In this document: positions 1 through 13,149 of the stretch, one piece after another
How positions within the stretch are numbered: position 1 is the first letter of the stretch
Layout of the letters: each line of letters begins with the position of its first letter
Source: Wuchereria bancrofti
Lineage: Eukaryota > Nematoda > Chromadorea > Rhabditida > Onchocercidae
Reading direction: 5' to 3'
Length of the DNA stretch: 64,000 nucleotides
Assembly: GCA_005281725.1 (NCBI GenBank)
Contig: SSBO01000009.1
Location: 10,411,313 to 10,475,312, forward strand
The notes under the pieces: model-generated
The model's input: only the letters and a program-made list of their open reading frames with translations
Databases searched by the model: none
Told to the model about the DNA's origin: nothing
Translations under genes and position numbers: made by a program

Positions 1-2542
1 AGATACTCAAAATATGAATCTACACCAGCACCAATACCAGCATCTGTTGCAGTCCATTCTCCAGTTTCCACATTAATATGATTTCCAACCAAATTTAATG
101 ATGAACGTAGTTTCCATAGAGAATCTAACGCTTTCAGAGCTAATCGTTCATAATGTGGATTACCCAAAAATACGACATTTGTTCAAATTTCATCAAATTT
201 ACTAAGAATTTCCTAAGCAAGAGAGAAATCTGATTGTAATCCTACTTTATCATGAAATATCTTAGGAAGTTTTAAAATTCGTTCAAATAATTCAGTTCAA
301 GTTTAAGCAAGCGAAAGATTATAAATTCTAAATTAAAAAGACTTATTTTATATCAAAGTCATTATGTAAGTTCTTACAGTGATGCGTGATAAAGTTCCAA
401 ATTCCAGCAACATTGTACCAACGCCAGCAGTACACGTTATGGCTGTTTCATTCGGATGAAGACCATGTCTGAAAAATTCCATATATGTAACAATCTATAT
501 AAATTGGTCTAGAATAAACAAATTTGTATAACATAACTTGTTGAAACAGTTACATGTAGCAGATTTTTTACGAAATTTAGAATAATTCTAAATCCATTTT
601 CCGTTACAAAGAAAAGGTCAAACTGTGATGACCTTTGCATTCGTCTAATCTCCTTATAAGAATAGAAATAAAGAGAAAAAAAAAGAACCAACTTTAAATT
701 TATAGTTCCATAAGGCATTCCCGTAGCAGATTTAAAAGCAGGCATCAGCTTTTGAATGAAACGTTCAGCCAGTCGTAGCAAAGGTCCCGAACAAGGCCAT
801 CCCGGTTCTAATGCCATTCCTTGAATTAAGGAGAACAATAATAAGTATTATTCTTGCAAAAGATTTTATTTTGCCAACAGTGCTAAGTTTAAATTGTTGA
901 ATGAAAAAAAAAAAATATTAAATGAAAAGTACTGAATGAAAAAATTTAACCTTTTACTCGTCCAGAAAGCATATGAGCACTTAATAGACCACCGATTACC
1001 CGTATGTTGGTTTCAAATACTGACACATTAACATTCATATCAACCTAAATAAGAAAATGAAAGTAAAAAGGATTAGTGTAAGCAAAGAAGTTTGAATAAC
1101 ATCAAACCCTTGAAAGTTTGTTAATTTTTTGAACCCTTTTACTTCCAATATATGCAACTACCCCTATTTTAATCATGGCTTCCATCATTACCCACTACTC
1201 ATTACTTATGGAAGAAATAAGAAGTGTTACATTTAGTTATCATCAAATAATAATTGAAAACTACTCCTAAGTTTATAAAATTATGTTTAAAACAATTTTA
1301 AAATATCCAGCACAAAAATGTTATTTCCTGTATAATAAGAAACAATTAGCATAAAATAGAGCAACAATAAATGATTAACAAATTAACGAACTTTAACAGT
1401 ACGTAGAATAATTTCAGCAGCGCGCATGAACTCCGTCTCATTACCCATAATAAGTAGCGTATCCAATGAATCGATCAATGTTAAACTAAAACTTCCCCAT
1501 GTATCCATGCCTAAAATGGAACCGTAGTATGTGAAAAATTGATAAAAACAGATGTCGCACCAGTAAGATATAACACTAAATTTCAGGAAGAGATCAATAA
1601 ATGTTTTAAATATTTTAAGAAGAACAAAACAGACAAAGAAACAATCCTCATTTTTTTTCCAATTTCAGTAAAAGAATTTATAGTAGAATACTACACTCTT
1701 AGTGCTCTCTTATCTTACATTTAAATAATCATATCAGTATCAAATATTTTCTTCATCACCTGATCTTTTGCTTTTGTCAAAAATTAAATAAATTATCTAC
1801 TCTGTAAAAGGATTCACTAAAATGATGAATAAAAATTCATTCTATAAGATATGAGCATACCGGAGCATGAAAGTGGTTTCAATTCATCAAGTGGATAAGC
1901 ATGCAAAAGATAACTGTTGTATGCATGATAAAACATTGCTTTCACCTTGTCTCTGCAATGAAACTTTCGATAAAAATTTTAACAAATGATTGGATTTTTA
2001 AGACCAATTTATATATGTCAAAATTAAATTACACATTAGCAGCAAAAATTTAGCATATAAAGACTATGAGTCAAAACAAAGTTTTCCTTTTTAGAGCTCT
2101 AACTTTTTCATGCATTTTATGTGAATGCTAAATTTGAAATCTCCTCATGCATATAAGTCTAAAAATTTAATTCTTAAAATCGCTTAGCAACAAGATATTT
2201 TCAAATTACAGTATTTTACCATAAATGTCTAAGAAATAAAGACAAATGACTTTTCTGTCTACATAACAATGAAATGGCCAAACAAACAAAAAAAAATTGA
2301 ATAAATCAACATCTCGAAATTCTCATAAAACATTCTTCAACTACTTCTGGTAAATTTTAATGAAATTATTTTTAAAAAGTAATTTAACTAAGTTTGAAAG
2401 AAGGAAGAAAATAGTGTAATAATTTTTCATTAAAAATTTACCGATATTTGTTCATCAGATTTCGTGAGAAACTGACACATAAAGCATTGTCGACGTACAG
2501 TAGCAGAATGCATAATAGAAATAACTGATAGCATAGCCTCAT
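1..2542 (-). CDS. EDEM2: EDEM2-type ER degradation-enhancing alpha-mannosidase-like protein (GH47), 3' end outside window
   Basis: GH47-family EDEM proteins act in the ER lumen, trimming mannose from misfolded glycoproteins to send them to ERAD. Seven exons read in frame on the minus strand: 2542-2442, 1952-1861, 1510-1392, 1044-951, 819-693, 468-378, and about 164-1 (open at the window edge). The ATG at 2542 starts a signal peptide ([20 protein letters not shown]). GH47 motifs follow: [44 protein letters not shown] (with the acidic Glu), [31 protein letters not shown], and [13 protein letters not shown] at the edge. Match to human EDEM2 is close, including the Cys just before DTWGS (LSC). 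Exon phases agree for exons 1-6, with donors GTAAAT, GTATGC, GTTCGT, GTTAAA, GTTGGT and GTAAGA. The odd point is the last junction: no AG acceptor lies in the right phase before [13 protein letters not shown]. Family assignment is strong; the C-terminal third lies beyond the window. Confidence 0.93.
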
Positions 2543-2563
2543 TGCATGCAATTTTTGCATGCT
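2543..2563 (-). promoter_or_regulatory. Candidate splice-leader or cis 3' splice acceptor in the EDEM2 5' UTR
   Basis: Read on the minus strand, GCTTGCAG ends at 2562, 19 bases before the EDEM2 start codon. A short 5' UTR after a Y-rich CAG is typical of nematode trans-splicing, but no leader can be seen in genomic DNA. Upstream of it an ATG opens a ten-codon frame ([10 protein letters not shown]) that would overlap the real start; trans-splicing at this AG would remove it. Confidence 0.3.
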
Positions 2564-2570
2564 GCAAGCA

Positions 2571-3403
2571 TTCCTACAATTTCAAATAGTACCAATTTCA
2601 CTTGCTTCTGTGTTTTAAAGATTAGTAACACTGAAATAAATCGAAAAAAAAAAATGAATTATAACAAATTATGAACAATCAAATATTTTCTCTTTTCTTC
2701 CTCTCTTCTTCACATAATGGTAGTATTGTTAATCTACACAATAAATTAAGCGCTATATACGTAGACGTACTCAAACGTACACGTAGACATATACGTACGA
2801 ACACGTAAACACATGCAAACATGTTGCTATTATCAAATGATTCATATTTTTACGGAACAAACGTGGCCCGTGACGTTTGCATTTCATTTGATGGGATTTT
2901 GCTGATAGCTAAATTTTTAATGAGTGCAAAGTTAGAGTTTATTTTTTATTATAGTTATAATTAATACCTGTTAGATGTACAAAGCAAAATTTTCAATTAA
3001 ACTGTCCAGTTTTCCGGTCTAGTTATACTGAACCGGATAGCTAAATCGGATAGTTAACATACAATTTCATTTTATTCATTTTTAAAATATTTATAAATTC
3101 ACAAATGTAATAATCTAACAACATTAGGCATTCAGTAAAAGTAAAAAAGAAAAATTAATGAAAAAAAAAATTTTTTTTCTTTTAAAAAAAAGTGAAAGTA
3201 AAGTGAGAGTACTAAAAAACAAGTAAAATGCTACTAAAAACGAAGTAAAATGAATGATTACAACTGTTTATAATGTATGAAAAGAAAACGAAAAATTTTT
3301 CATTAATAAATTTGAATATACAATTACAAAAGTGAAAAGATTTAAATTTTGTCAAAGATAGAAAATTTAAAACATTTAAAAAATTAATTTATGATTAGCA
3401 CAA
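2571..3403. other. Intergenic AT-rich DNA between EDEM2 and the ZIP gene
   Basis: No coding exon is visible on either strand. A TTTATT at 3071 (AATAAA on the minus strand) is a possible polyadenylation signal for the ZIP gene, about 330 bases after its stop. A run of ACGT-containing words (tacgtagacgtac, cgtacacgtagac, acgtacgaacacgtaaac) lies at 2757-2815. The two genes are in the same orientation, but nothing else suggests an operon. Confidence 0.4.
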
Positions 3404-6400
3404 TTACAACATATAAATTTTATCTCCATATTTACACATCAAATACATAAAAATAATTCCTGTTGATATACCAATAGCTTGTAAAACAGTTGATCGTATG
3501 CTTCGTTTCAAATCCACTTTAATTTGCTCATTTATTGAATCACGAATTTCTGGTATCTAGAAATTTTAATAATTTTATTTGATTAAAAAAAAAATTTTTT
3601 TACTGATTAAATTTTTAAATGAATTATGCAAATAAGCGATAAAAATAGTCAAAAAAATATAAATTCATATTAAAAAATATTCTCATATTGCATTTTTTTT
3701 GATGATATAAAATTCTTAATCAATTGGAAATGATTATAGTTGATATGTAAATAAATTGAGCTGATATTTTAATAATGATAAGCAATAAATTGAAATTTAG
3801 TAATGATAAGCAATAAATTGAAAATTAGTAATGATAAGCAATAAATTGAATAAATTTTTAAAAAAAAAAAAGTTAAAATAAAAAAATGAATTAAATTGAA
3901 ATAAATATAAAATTGAATTGAAAAAAAAACCATAATTATAAGAATTACTTACTAATGTACCAAGGAAAATATAAAAATACATTCCAGATGATACGGCGAA
4001 GACATAATTTCCATATGATTCATCCGCATCACCAATTAATACACCAGCAATAAAACCCACATAACTAAGCGAATTTGGCAATAAATTTAAACAAAGAGTT
4101 CGTTTAAATCCAAGCCCAGATTGAATTAAAATTGCCAATGTTCCTGAAATATTGATTAGTTGTTAAATTTTTTAAAAAAAAACATAATAATTAAATATAA
4201 ATTTGCTAAAATAAAAACTTATTGTTTGTTGCCTAATAATTATACATAAAATATTTTAAAGCTTATAATTAATTAATAACTTAGTTATTAAGTTTTTGAA
4301 ATAATACAATAATTAAATATAAATTTGCTAAAATAAAAACTTATTGTTTGTTGACTGATAATTATATATTAAATATTTTAAAGGTTAAAAATTAATTCAC
4401 TAATAATATCTAGTTATTAAATTTTTAAAATACTACAATAATTAAATATAAATTTGCTAAAATAAAAACTTATTGTTTGTTGCCTGATAATTATGCACCA
4501 AATACTTTAAAGGTCAAAAATCAATTAATTAATAATATTTTATATCTATTATATTCGTGGAATGAAATATATGAAATGCTCTACAATTTATAAAAATCAC
4601 CAAAAAAAAATAGAAATATGTTAATTAATTAATTAAGTTAAATACCAATTTCTTGTGGTAATTGTTGAGTGATTACTGCAATACCAACCGAAATACCACG
4701 TGCTAATGAATTTGAAAATGCAGCACCATTACTCATACCGTCAACAAAATTATTCATTAAACTACCAAACATTATCATCCAAGCTACCGTTGCTACATCA
4801 AATTCTGATGGATTTAATATTTTTTCTTCCACAATATCAACATTCACTGATACCTCATCATTTGGATCTTTCTGAAATTGCACTACTGATAATTTTGATA
4901 AAAAAAAATTAAGAATGTTAAGTTAGAGATTAATTTTAAAAAGATTAAAAATTGTGAAAAGAAATTAAATTTAAAATTTCTTTCTGAAATCATACTATTG
5001 ATAAGTTCGATAAATTAAGAAAAAAAATTAAGAATGTTAAGTTAAAGATTAATTTTAGAAAGATTAAAAATTGAGAAAAAGACTTTAATTTAAATTTAAA
5101 ATTTCTTTCTGAAACTGTGCCATTCATAATTTTGATAAGTGTGAATAAAAAAATTAAGAATGTTAAGTTAAAGATTAATTTTAAAAAGATTAAAGTTAAA
5201 TTTTAAAATTAAAATTTAAAAGAATGAAAATTAAGCAGGAAAAATTAAAAATTGAATTTTATTAAATAGAAAAATTATAAGTAGATATAAACGGAATGAA
5301 ATGATTACGCTTTTCTTTCGTTTTTTTTTCTTTGCTAATTTTTACTAAATTTTGGTTAAATTAAATTTAAGCCATTTCTAATGTTATTATTACATTTTAT
5401 GAAATTTTTAATCAATCAAAATTTTGAAATTAAAGAAATACACAAATATGTCTACTACTTTAAAATCATATTTGTTTATTCCAGGAAATGGAATTTTAAA
5501 ATCACAATTAATGATTACAAATCAAGGTTTCTTTTTCCAGAAATTAATCTAATAAATTAAATTTTAAATATTTCTAAAGCTATTATTACTTTTTTTACCT
5601 AATGGTACTATTAAATAATCAATTTTTAATTTTTGTTAAAATGAGGAAAATACATTTTTACGATGTGAACTGTGTTCCGTTGAAGTCTTATTGTCATCCA
5701 TTACTGTTAATAAAGTTGTTTGAAGTTTACATGACATCTGAAAAGTTTAACTTTTTTTTTTAAATTAATACCTCTCAGGTGAAAAATTATTTTCTATGCT
5801 GTTCCAATTTCAATATTTCTAATTTTAAATTTTTCTTTATAATAGTGAGAAAGTACAAAAACAAAAAATTAAACGACAATATTTATCGCATTTTTTGATC
5901 AGCTTTTTTTCTAATATTAAATAAATTTTTAGTGAGAAAGAAAAAAATTTCATTAATTAGAAAAAGTTAAACTAACCTTCCTTGAAAGCATATTACTAAC
6001 CATCGCTGTTTCAAATTCACTCTAAAATAAAGTATTAATTTCTAGAAAATATAATTTACAAAAAAAAAGGAAGAAAAAAATTAAAATTATATTGAATTTG
6101 AATCTATTGGAAACATAAAATGGAACGATTTAAGGTAGAAATATTTAACCTTTTCCTTTTTTTTATTTCTGTTTTTCAAGTATAAATAAATTTTAATCCA
6201 TCTTTAATGCATTTAATCAATTCAAATAATGGATAGAAAATTTAAAAAAAATTTTTTTCAATACTTTTTATTATTTTTTTTTTTATTTAATATAAAAATT
6301 TCATTCATTTCAATGTTTTCATGAAAAAAATATTATGCCATTATTTATTTATATAAATAAATATACTACTTTTAAGCGATCCTTTTCTAATTCATAAAAT

Positions 6401-7815
6401 TCCAAATCACCATCGTCATTTTCCGTATTATCATGATTTCCGGTTGTGAGTATAATTCGTGGTATCGCAAGATTATCTTCCATTGCTATTGAATTACTTA
6501 TACTTCTCTCTCTTTCAATAATTTTATTCAGCGTTGATTGATGAACTTTTTGTCCTTTTGATCGGATCTTAATAATTTTATAAATATTTGATTTTTTTTT
6601 GACACTTTTAAAGATTAATAAAATTATTGCAAATTAATCCAAGCACTAATCATAATTTAATCAGATAACTATAGAATAATTAATGTAACTTCGATTATAT
6701 TATTAAATTATTAGGAAAATTTATTTATTTAAACTTAATTTTCATTTAATCAAAAAAAAGGAAGAAAGAGAAAGGAAAATTTTTCAAAGTTGAACAAATT
6801 TTAAGATAATTAAAATACTTTTAATTATTGGTTACTTTTTGTTGAAAAAAAAAGAGATGAATTCAAATTAATTAAAATACTTGAAATTATAAATTACTTT
6901 TCGAAAATGCAAAACATATGCTAGAATACGATCCACTGAAAAAAATGCATACATTGCAATTAATATTATAGAAATTTTTGTAATATAAAAATTTTGTTCC
7001 ACAATATTTACACCAAATGCCTGGAAAGAAATAAAAAAAATTTTTTTTTTTCAATCTGAAAGTTTTGTTTTTGTTTTTTTACCTTATCTATGCCTTTTTA
7101 TAGTTATTTTTTTCAACTTTTTAATTTTGCTCAGTAATTATTTTCAAATTAAATTTTTCAAATTTTCTTTTTTAAATTGTAACAACTATCATATTAGATT
7201 AGATAATTTTGAAATTTTATAAATTATATTCCAGAAAAAAAAAATGAATGAATGAAATGTACTCCCGGTAAAAGCACATATAATGTTGAACCGGAAAGTG
7301 TTCCAATCCCAAATGCTACCAAAAATGTCATAAAAAGTTCATAAAGTGTTTTATTAAGAAATGGTACAATGATAATACAAATTGATGGTCCAAATGCTGT
7401 AATCGATACAATAATTAAACCAAAACCCCAAGCTGAAATTAATAATTTTTAAAAATTTAAAAGAAAAATTTAAAAAGAAAAGGAAATTGAAATATTTCAA
7501 ATATTAATTAAACATTTTATATAGTATATTGATCCATGAATGATTGGTTATTGTTTTTTTTTTTTGCAATTTAATTTAAAATTGATTTTAATCATGATTT
7601 TTTAATGAGTTGTTTTTTAATTCATCATTAATTCATCAATTCATCAATTGTTCAACAAAATGCTAAGTGAAATTTGAAACAAAAGGATAATTTTAGAATC
7701 AAATTTTTTAGCAATTAAAAAATTTTTTAAAAATTCACAAACTTTGCCAAGCAGTTGGTTTTAGATCAGACATTATCTCTGCGTCTGTTTCATTTCCAAA
7801 ATCCATTAATGACAT
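3404..7815 (-). CDS. LIV-1/SLC39-type ZIP metal transporter-like protein with altered metal-site residues
   Basis: A complete 420-residue frame is built from nine exons: 7815-7743, 7432-7263, 7020-6898, 6567-6370, 6021-5977, 5737-5654, 4871-4646, 4143-3953, 3556-3404 (stop TAA 3406-3404). All junctions are GT-AG and in phase. It aligns along its length with ZIP8/ZIP14: TWGFGLIIVS helix, FLVAFGIGTLSGS, LPGAFGVN, a polar charged loop in exons 4-7, then VAWMIMFGSLMNNFVDGMSNGAAF (positions of exon 4871-4646), the TM5 motif and FAVSSGMYFYIFLGTL. ZIPs normally move Zn, Mn or Fe across membranes. Here the TM4 motif HNF(I/V)DG reads NNFVDG and the TM5 motif EEFPHELGD reads TQQLPQEIGT, so several ligand residues are lost. 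The N-terminal ectodomain is short (about 24 residues); an upstream exon is possible because the frame is open to the acceptor at 7827. Transport activity is therefore doubtful. Confidence 0.9.
3772..3850. repeat. Short tandem repeat in ZIP last intron
   Basis: About three copies of a 35-base unit containing tagtaatgataagcaataaa, between the last two ZIP exons. Confidence 0.75.
4184..4550. repeat. Intronic tandem repeat, about 125-bp unit, three copies
   Basis: The word aaatttgctaaaataaaaac followed by ttattgtttgttg recurs near 4199, 4320 and 4450 with similar sequence between copies. It fills most of the ZIP intron between exons 4871-4646 and 4143-3953. Confidence 0.8.
4870..5220. repeat. 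Intronic tandem repeat carrying copies of a ZIP exon acceptor
   Basis: About three copies of a 120-bp unit with ttaagaatgttaagttaaag and tttctttctgaaa. The copy edge at 4870-4900 overlaps the real acceptor of ZIP exon 4871-4646; copies near 4980 and 5105 keep the same CAG-like acceptor context on the minus strand. Confidence 0.7.
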
Positions 7816-7827
7816 TGTCAAAAATTT

Positions 7828-8742
7828 CTAGAAATTAAACGATATCGAGAAAGTTATAAGTTAAAATTAATTATTATATTTCAAATTTTCATAATTTCTT
7901 TCTTTCTTTATTTTCTTTTTAATTTTACAAAATTCTACTGACCTTCGTTTTATTAAAATTAAACTTTTTTGACATACGTTGAAGAGAAGAAACAAACAAA
8001 CAAAATTATTTTTGGAATGAAAAACAAGAAATCAAAAATGTGAAAAGATAAGATCTTAACAGAATTTGATCTTTGTCGTTAATTTATTCTGTTGATTTTT
8101 AGATGAGAGAGCAAAGAATGGTAGAAAATTTTTTTTTTTTTTGAGTAGAATGTTTTTGTATTCATAAAATAGTTAAAAATTTTAAAAAAAAATTAGAAAA
8201 AGGATTAGATATTCTAAAAAATTAAAGTTAGAAAAATTTTTTCATGAAATTCTAAAAATTTGAGGTGAAAAAGAAATAATTGAAAAAATAAACAAGCACT
8301 TCTTTTAAATTAGTTTCCATAAAATTCTAATTTTACAATTACTGATTAAAGCAATTTAATTACATCACAACGGAACATGGCAAAAATTATTGATAATTTT
8401 AAAATTGAAAAGAATAAAAAAAAAATAAAAAATGCCAGAAAAAAAGTTAAAAATATTCTTTCATCACTACATTACAATAAAATAGAAGTAAATTTATTTT
8501 AGTATATTTAATAAAAGTAAATAAAATTTACAAAAGGTATAGCAAATAAGCTTATCTTGAAAAAGTGACAGAAAGAGTGACAAAATTTTATGAATGAGGG
8601 AAAAGTACCAGTTTTATAATTTGGTACCGCCCAGAAACTACCACATTAGAAAGTTGTTTTTGTCGAATTTTTTAAAAAATTAACTTATTTTTCCTTTTTT
8701 TTATGGAAGAAAGATTCCAAAAAAAAAGAAATATAATTTCTC
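7828..8742. other. AT-rich stretch upstream of ZIP first recognised exon
   Basis: Poly-A/T-rich DNA with no exon that I can support. It could be the ZIP promoter region, or an intron if a further 5' exon exists. Confidence 0.4.
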
Positions 8743-9928
8743 TTTTTTTTTTAAAGAAGATTTTTGAATAAGTTATATTTAAATACTATTTTATACATGT
8801 TCAAAAAAAAGGAAGAAAGAAATTTCAATTGCATATATCATTCAAATAAAATAAATTTGGAATTGTTTGAAACTTTCAAATTGAAAAATTAAATTGTTAT
8901 TTTTTAATTAATAAAAAGAAAAATATAATAAAAAAATTAACAACAGACAAAAAATAATCTTTTGACAATTAATTTGAAAAAGAGGAAAAAAAGTTGATTG
9001 CATTAGCATGAAAAAGCAACATAAACACTTTTTTTTATTATTTCATTCAAAATGATAGCTTAAAATAAAAAAATTTAATTTACAATCGAATAAATTAAAA
9101 TTTTAGTTTTTTGATGATTGGCAAGAAAAAAAGGAGAAAAAGGAAGTTTTGCTTAGAAAATTCTATGTATTTTGCAAGAAAAAAGAAGCAAAAAAAGATT
9201 TGCTAAGAAATTAATATTTTATACAACAAATTTCTTTAGTATAATAATATTTAATAAATATAATTTATTTTAAACTCATTTGGATTTTTAACCTATTAAA
9301 GAAAATTTTCTAAAAATAAGAAACNNNNNNNNNNNNNNNNNNNNNNTTTTTTTTTTAAAGAAGATTTTTGAATAAGTTATATTTAAATACTATTTTATAC
9401 ATGTTCAAAAAAAAGGAAGAAAGAAATTTCAATTGCATATATCATTCAAATAAAATAAATTTGGAATTGTTTGAAACTTTCAAATTGAAAAATTAAATTG
9501 TTATTTTTTAATTAATAAAAAGAAAAATATAATAAAAAAATTAACAACAGACAAAAAATAATCTTTTGACAATTAATTTGAAAAAGAGGAAAAAAAGTTG
9601 ATTGCATTAGCATGAAAAAGCAACATAAACACTTTTTTTTATTATTTCATTCAAAATGATAGCTTAAAATAAAAAAATTTAATTTACAATCGAATAAATT
9701 AAAATTTTAGTTTTTTGATGATTGGCAAGAAAAAAAGGAGAAAAAGGAAGTTTTGCTTAGAAAATTCTATGTATTTTGCAAGAAAAAAGAAGCAAAAAAA
9801 GATTTGCTAAGAAATTAATATTTTATACAACAAATTTCTTTAGTATAATAATATTTAATAAATATAATTTATTTTAAACTCATTTGGATTTTTAACCTAT
9901 TAAAGAAAATTTTCTAAAAATAAGAAAC
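8743..9928. repeat. Identical 582-bp direct copies on both sides of an N gap
   Basis: Bases 8743-9324 and 9347-9928 are the same sequence at a fixed offset of 604, separated by 22 Ns (9325-9346). Both copies begin in a T10 run and end in aagaaac. This is the usual mark of two contig ends that overlap but were not merged, rather than a biological duplication. Confidence 0.93.
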
Positions 9929-12900
9929 TCTCATAGAATTAACACTATAATCAACTGTGACATTTTTAACATAATCACATTTAAGCTCCCAAAAATTTCT
10001 AAAATCTATTCCAAAAAAAGTAAAATACTCAAAAAAAAAAGTAAATAAAAATAAATAAATAAAAAAATAAAAAAACCACTTTACAATTAGAACAATCAAT
10101 AGTTTAGGCTATTTAAAACAACAACAAAATGATTTTTTTTTTCTAATTTTAGAATTGTTCGAAAAAATCAGATAGTTTGGGAAAGATGAAAAAAGTTGTG
10201 ATCAAATCATGATTGATTGATTGATTGATTTATTGATCGATAGTATAATATTCCAGAAGATAACGATCATTTTCATAATTTGAAACGAATTTTAAATCAA
10301 AATTATCAAATAGTTCAATTAAAAAATTCGGTTTGTTTATTCATTTAAAATAGAAATGTGTCAGTATGAATAGATATTTGTTATTAAAAAAAAATATATA
10401 ATCAAAGTAAATTGTTACTTGAAAAAAATGATGGATAAATTTTACTTATTTCTTTTTTCTTAATTAATTTCTATTATTTAATTAAATTTGCCTATTTTTT
10501 TTTTTGAACAATTTGTATTAAAAAAATATACAAGTAAAGCATATTATTACTTAAAAAAGATGTCATATGAACTTTACCTGGTTTTTTGAATTAATTTCTA
10601 TTATTCAGTAAAATCTATCTGCTTTTTTAATCAATTTTTATTATTCAATTAATTTTATCCGTTTTTTAAATTAATTTTTGTTATTCAATAAACTTTACCT
10701 GTTTTTTTTTTTTTAAATTTATTTCTATTATTCAATTGTTAGGAATAATATGACACAAATATATGACAAATAAAAATTGCTCAGACAATTTAAACACTTT
10801 AAAATTTAGTCGTACAATTGCATTGTGATATTTTAAAAGCTTTGAAACATTGTTTATTTCTAGAAATGATTTTTTGTTAGTATAATTTTTTTTTTTGAAG
10901 AAAAAATTGAATAGTTTATTTTGAATAAGTTACAAAGAATTTTACTCCATTTGAATTAGAAGTTGAAAAATGCTAAAAGTGTCATACGACAATATTCAAT
11001 ACGAAAGTAAATTATTAAATTGCACTTTTTTTTTTGCTCATTCCAATTTAAATACTAATTTACGTTAATGGTAAATTGTGGAAATTTTATGATACATGAA
11101 TTTGTGACCTTTTTTTGCCCTTTCACCTTTGACCTTTTTCTTTTGAGGATATAGCTAAGACAGTATTAGTATTTTTTCAATACAAAACTGATAAATGATA
11201 TCAAATTTGTAAGGTGTACTATGATTGAATTAATTAAAATTTTTCATAAATGTTTTTGAAACTATTTTTTTTGGAACTTTTTGAAATTTTTTTTAAACAT
11301 AAAGTTTTTAATATTTTTTATAGTTTGCTTAATAGGAAGAAATTTTTAATAGTTGACAATATCCCTTAATATTCATAATCAAATAATATTCATGATTGTA
11401 ATCAAAAAAATCAGATATTATCAAAAAATTAAGAAATCAGATAATTAATCAAGAAAACCAGAAATTAATTAATTAATTATCGAAATAGTTTTGCAGCAAT
11501 ATGTAATTTTCTGATTAACCAAATGTAAATCATATCGATGATATCTTATCGATAAATGTTAATCAATCAAATTTAGTAATATTATGCATTTTACATATTT
11601 ACTTCATTTGATAATTGTTACTTTTTTTCAGTAAAATTTTTTTTTAAATTTTTTTTTAGAATAATTAAAGAATAAATGGCTTAAAAATAAATGGGAAGTT
11701 TGCTGTTTTAAATTTTAAAACAAAATTTATAATCAAATTTAGTAGTGTCATATATTTCTAACATTTACTTCATTTGATAACTGTTATCATTTTACCATAT
11801 AATTATATTTTCTTATGTGATATTTGAAATTAAATGATTAGATGAGATTGTGATGTAAAATATTATCCTTATCAAATTATCACGAAAGATATTAAATTGA
11901 TAACTTTTTGCTTTATTTCTATTTATAAAATTTTGTAGGAACATTGGCATTTTTAGCTGCTTCCAATTATATTAGCAACTAAAAAATGGGTTATTTATTA
12001 ATTAAATTATTAAATTTTTTTAATTAGCAATTTTTAATGCAAAATGATAAAATTTATAGATTGGAATTAAAAACAAGAAAGATAACGAAATTGAGGAATA
12101 CCATAATAATTTGAATTATTTCTACGTATAATTTTTGAAATTGCTGATCAGTTATCACTAATAAATGATATCGTTGTGATAAGTGACATAACAATGATAT
12201 TTACTTTTTTTTTTTTAATTTCACATTAGAAATTTATCTTTCTTTTTTGCTATTTTTCAAATACTTTATATTTCATTAATTTCCAAATGACTAAATAAAG
12301 CTAGGAATGACTTCGAAAATCCAAAAAACTATTTATCATGATAATATATTATCAGTGAAGCATACCTTATCAGACAGGCAACTGAATGATTGTATTATTG
12401 ATTAATTAAATCTTTCTAATTAGCAATCACAAATTAATTAATTTTTTCTAATTAAAAATCCTGTGATAAGCGATGACTAATGCATGCATTTGTTTTGCTG
12501 AGTAAAATTTCAAATGAAATATCAAATATTAATGAAAGGATTAATAGTTAGAGTTGAATTTTATTAATTAAACTTGGATATTTCTAGTATTTTTGCTTAA
12601 TTTCAAATTAATACATTATTTCAATTTTAGTAATTCATTACCAAATGTAAATTTTCGTTTTTTTTTTTATTGCAAGCATATTTTTCAAATATTTATTCGT
12701 TTATAATGAGAAATGGTAAACAAAAAAAAAAATTGAAGTTGTACTCGCATTTCAAACTAAATAATTATTTCCTTCCATTTTTTTTTAAATAAATTATTGC
12801 TTGATATTAATCAANTTTGAATCTAACTGCATGTTTTCTAAATTAATTTTTCAAATTTCCTTTTTCTTTTTTTTCATAAATTTCGAAATTCCGCTCAGTT

Positions 12901-13070
12901 ACTCACTTTTTAAAATATCACCTTTGGAAATTTAATAATATAATAATAAAAAAATAATAATGACGATAACAATAATAATAATAATAATAAATAACACTGA
13001 TTTACCTGCCTCTCCGATTTATCGATTTTCAAGGAGGAATTAAAATTTGAAATTATTAGTAAACATCGAA
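9929..13070. other. Non-coding AT-rich region
   Basis: No exon with supportable acceptor, frame and donor is seen. Contains a (ttga)n tract near 10212-10240 (gattgattgattgattga), repeated statements of attaatttctattattcaat at 10465-10740 (a loose 60-100 bp repeat), and one single N at 12815. Purine/pyrimidine runs are common. Confidence 0.4.
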
Positions 13071-13088
13071 ATATGAATAGCCTTAGAT

Positions 13089-13143
13089 AAACACACACAT
13101 ACACACATGCATACATACATGTACATGCATACATATTCACACC
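13089..13143. repeat. CA-rich microsatellite
   Basis: Alternating acacacacatacacacatgc-type DNA. Short frames through it are made by the repeat and are not taken as genes. Confidence 0.7.
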
Positions 13144-13149
13144 TACCTT

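Noticed and set aside
8743..9928. A biological 582-bp tandem duplication
   Set aside because: The copies are identical and meet exactly at an N gap, which fits an unmerged contig overlap better.
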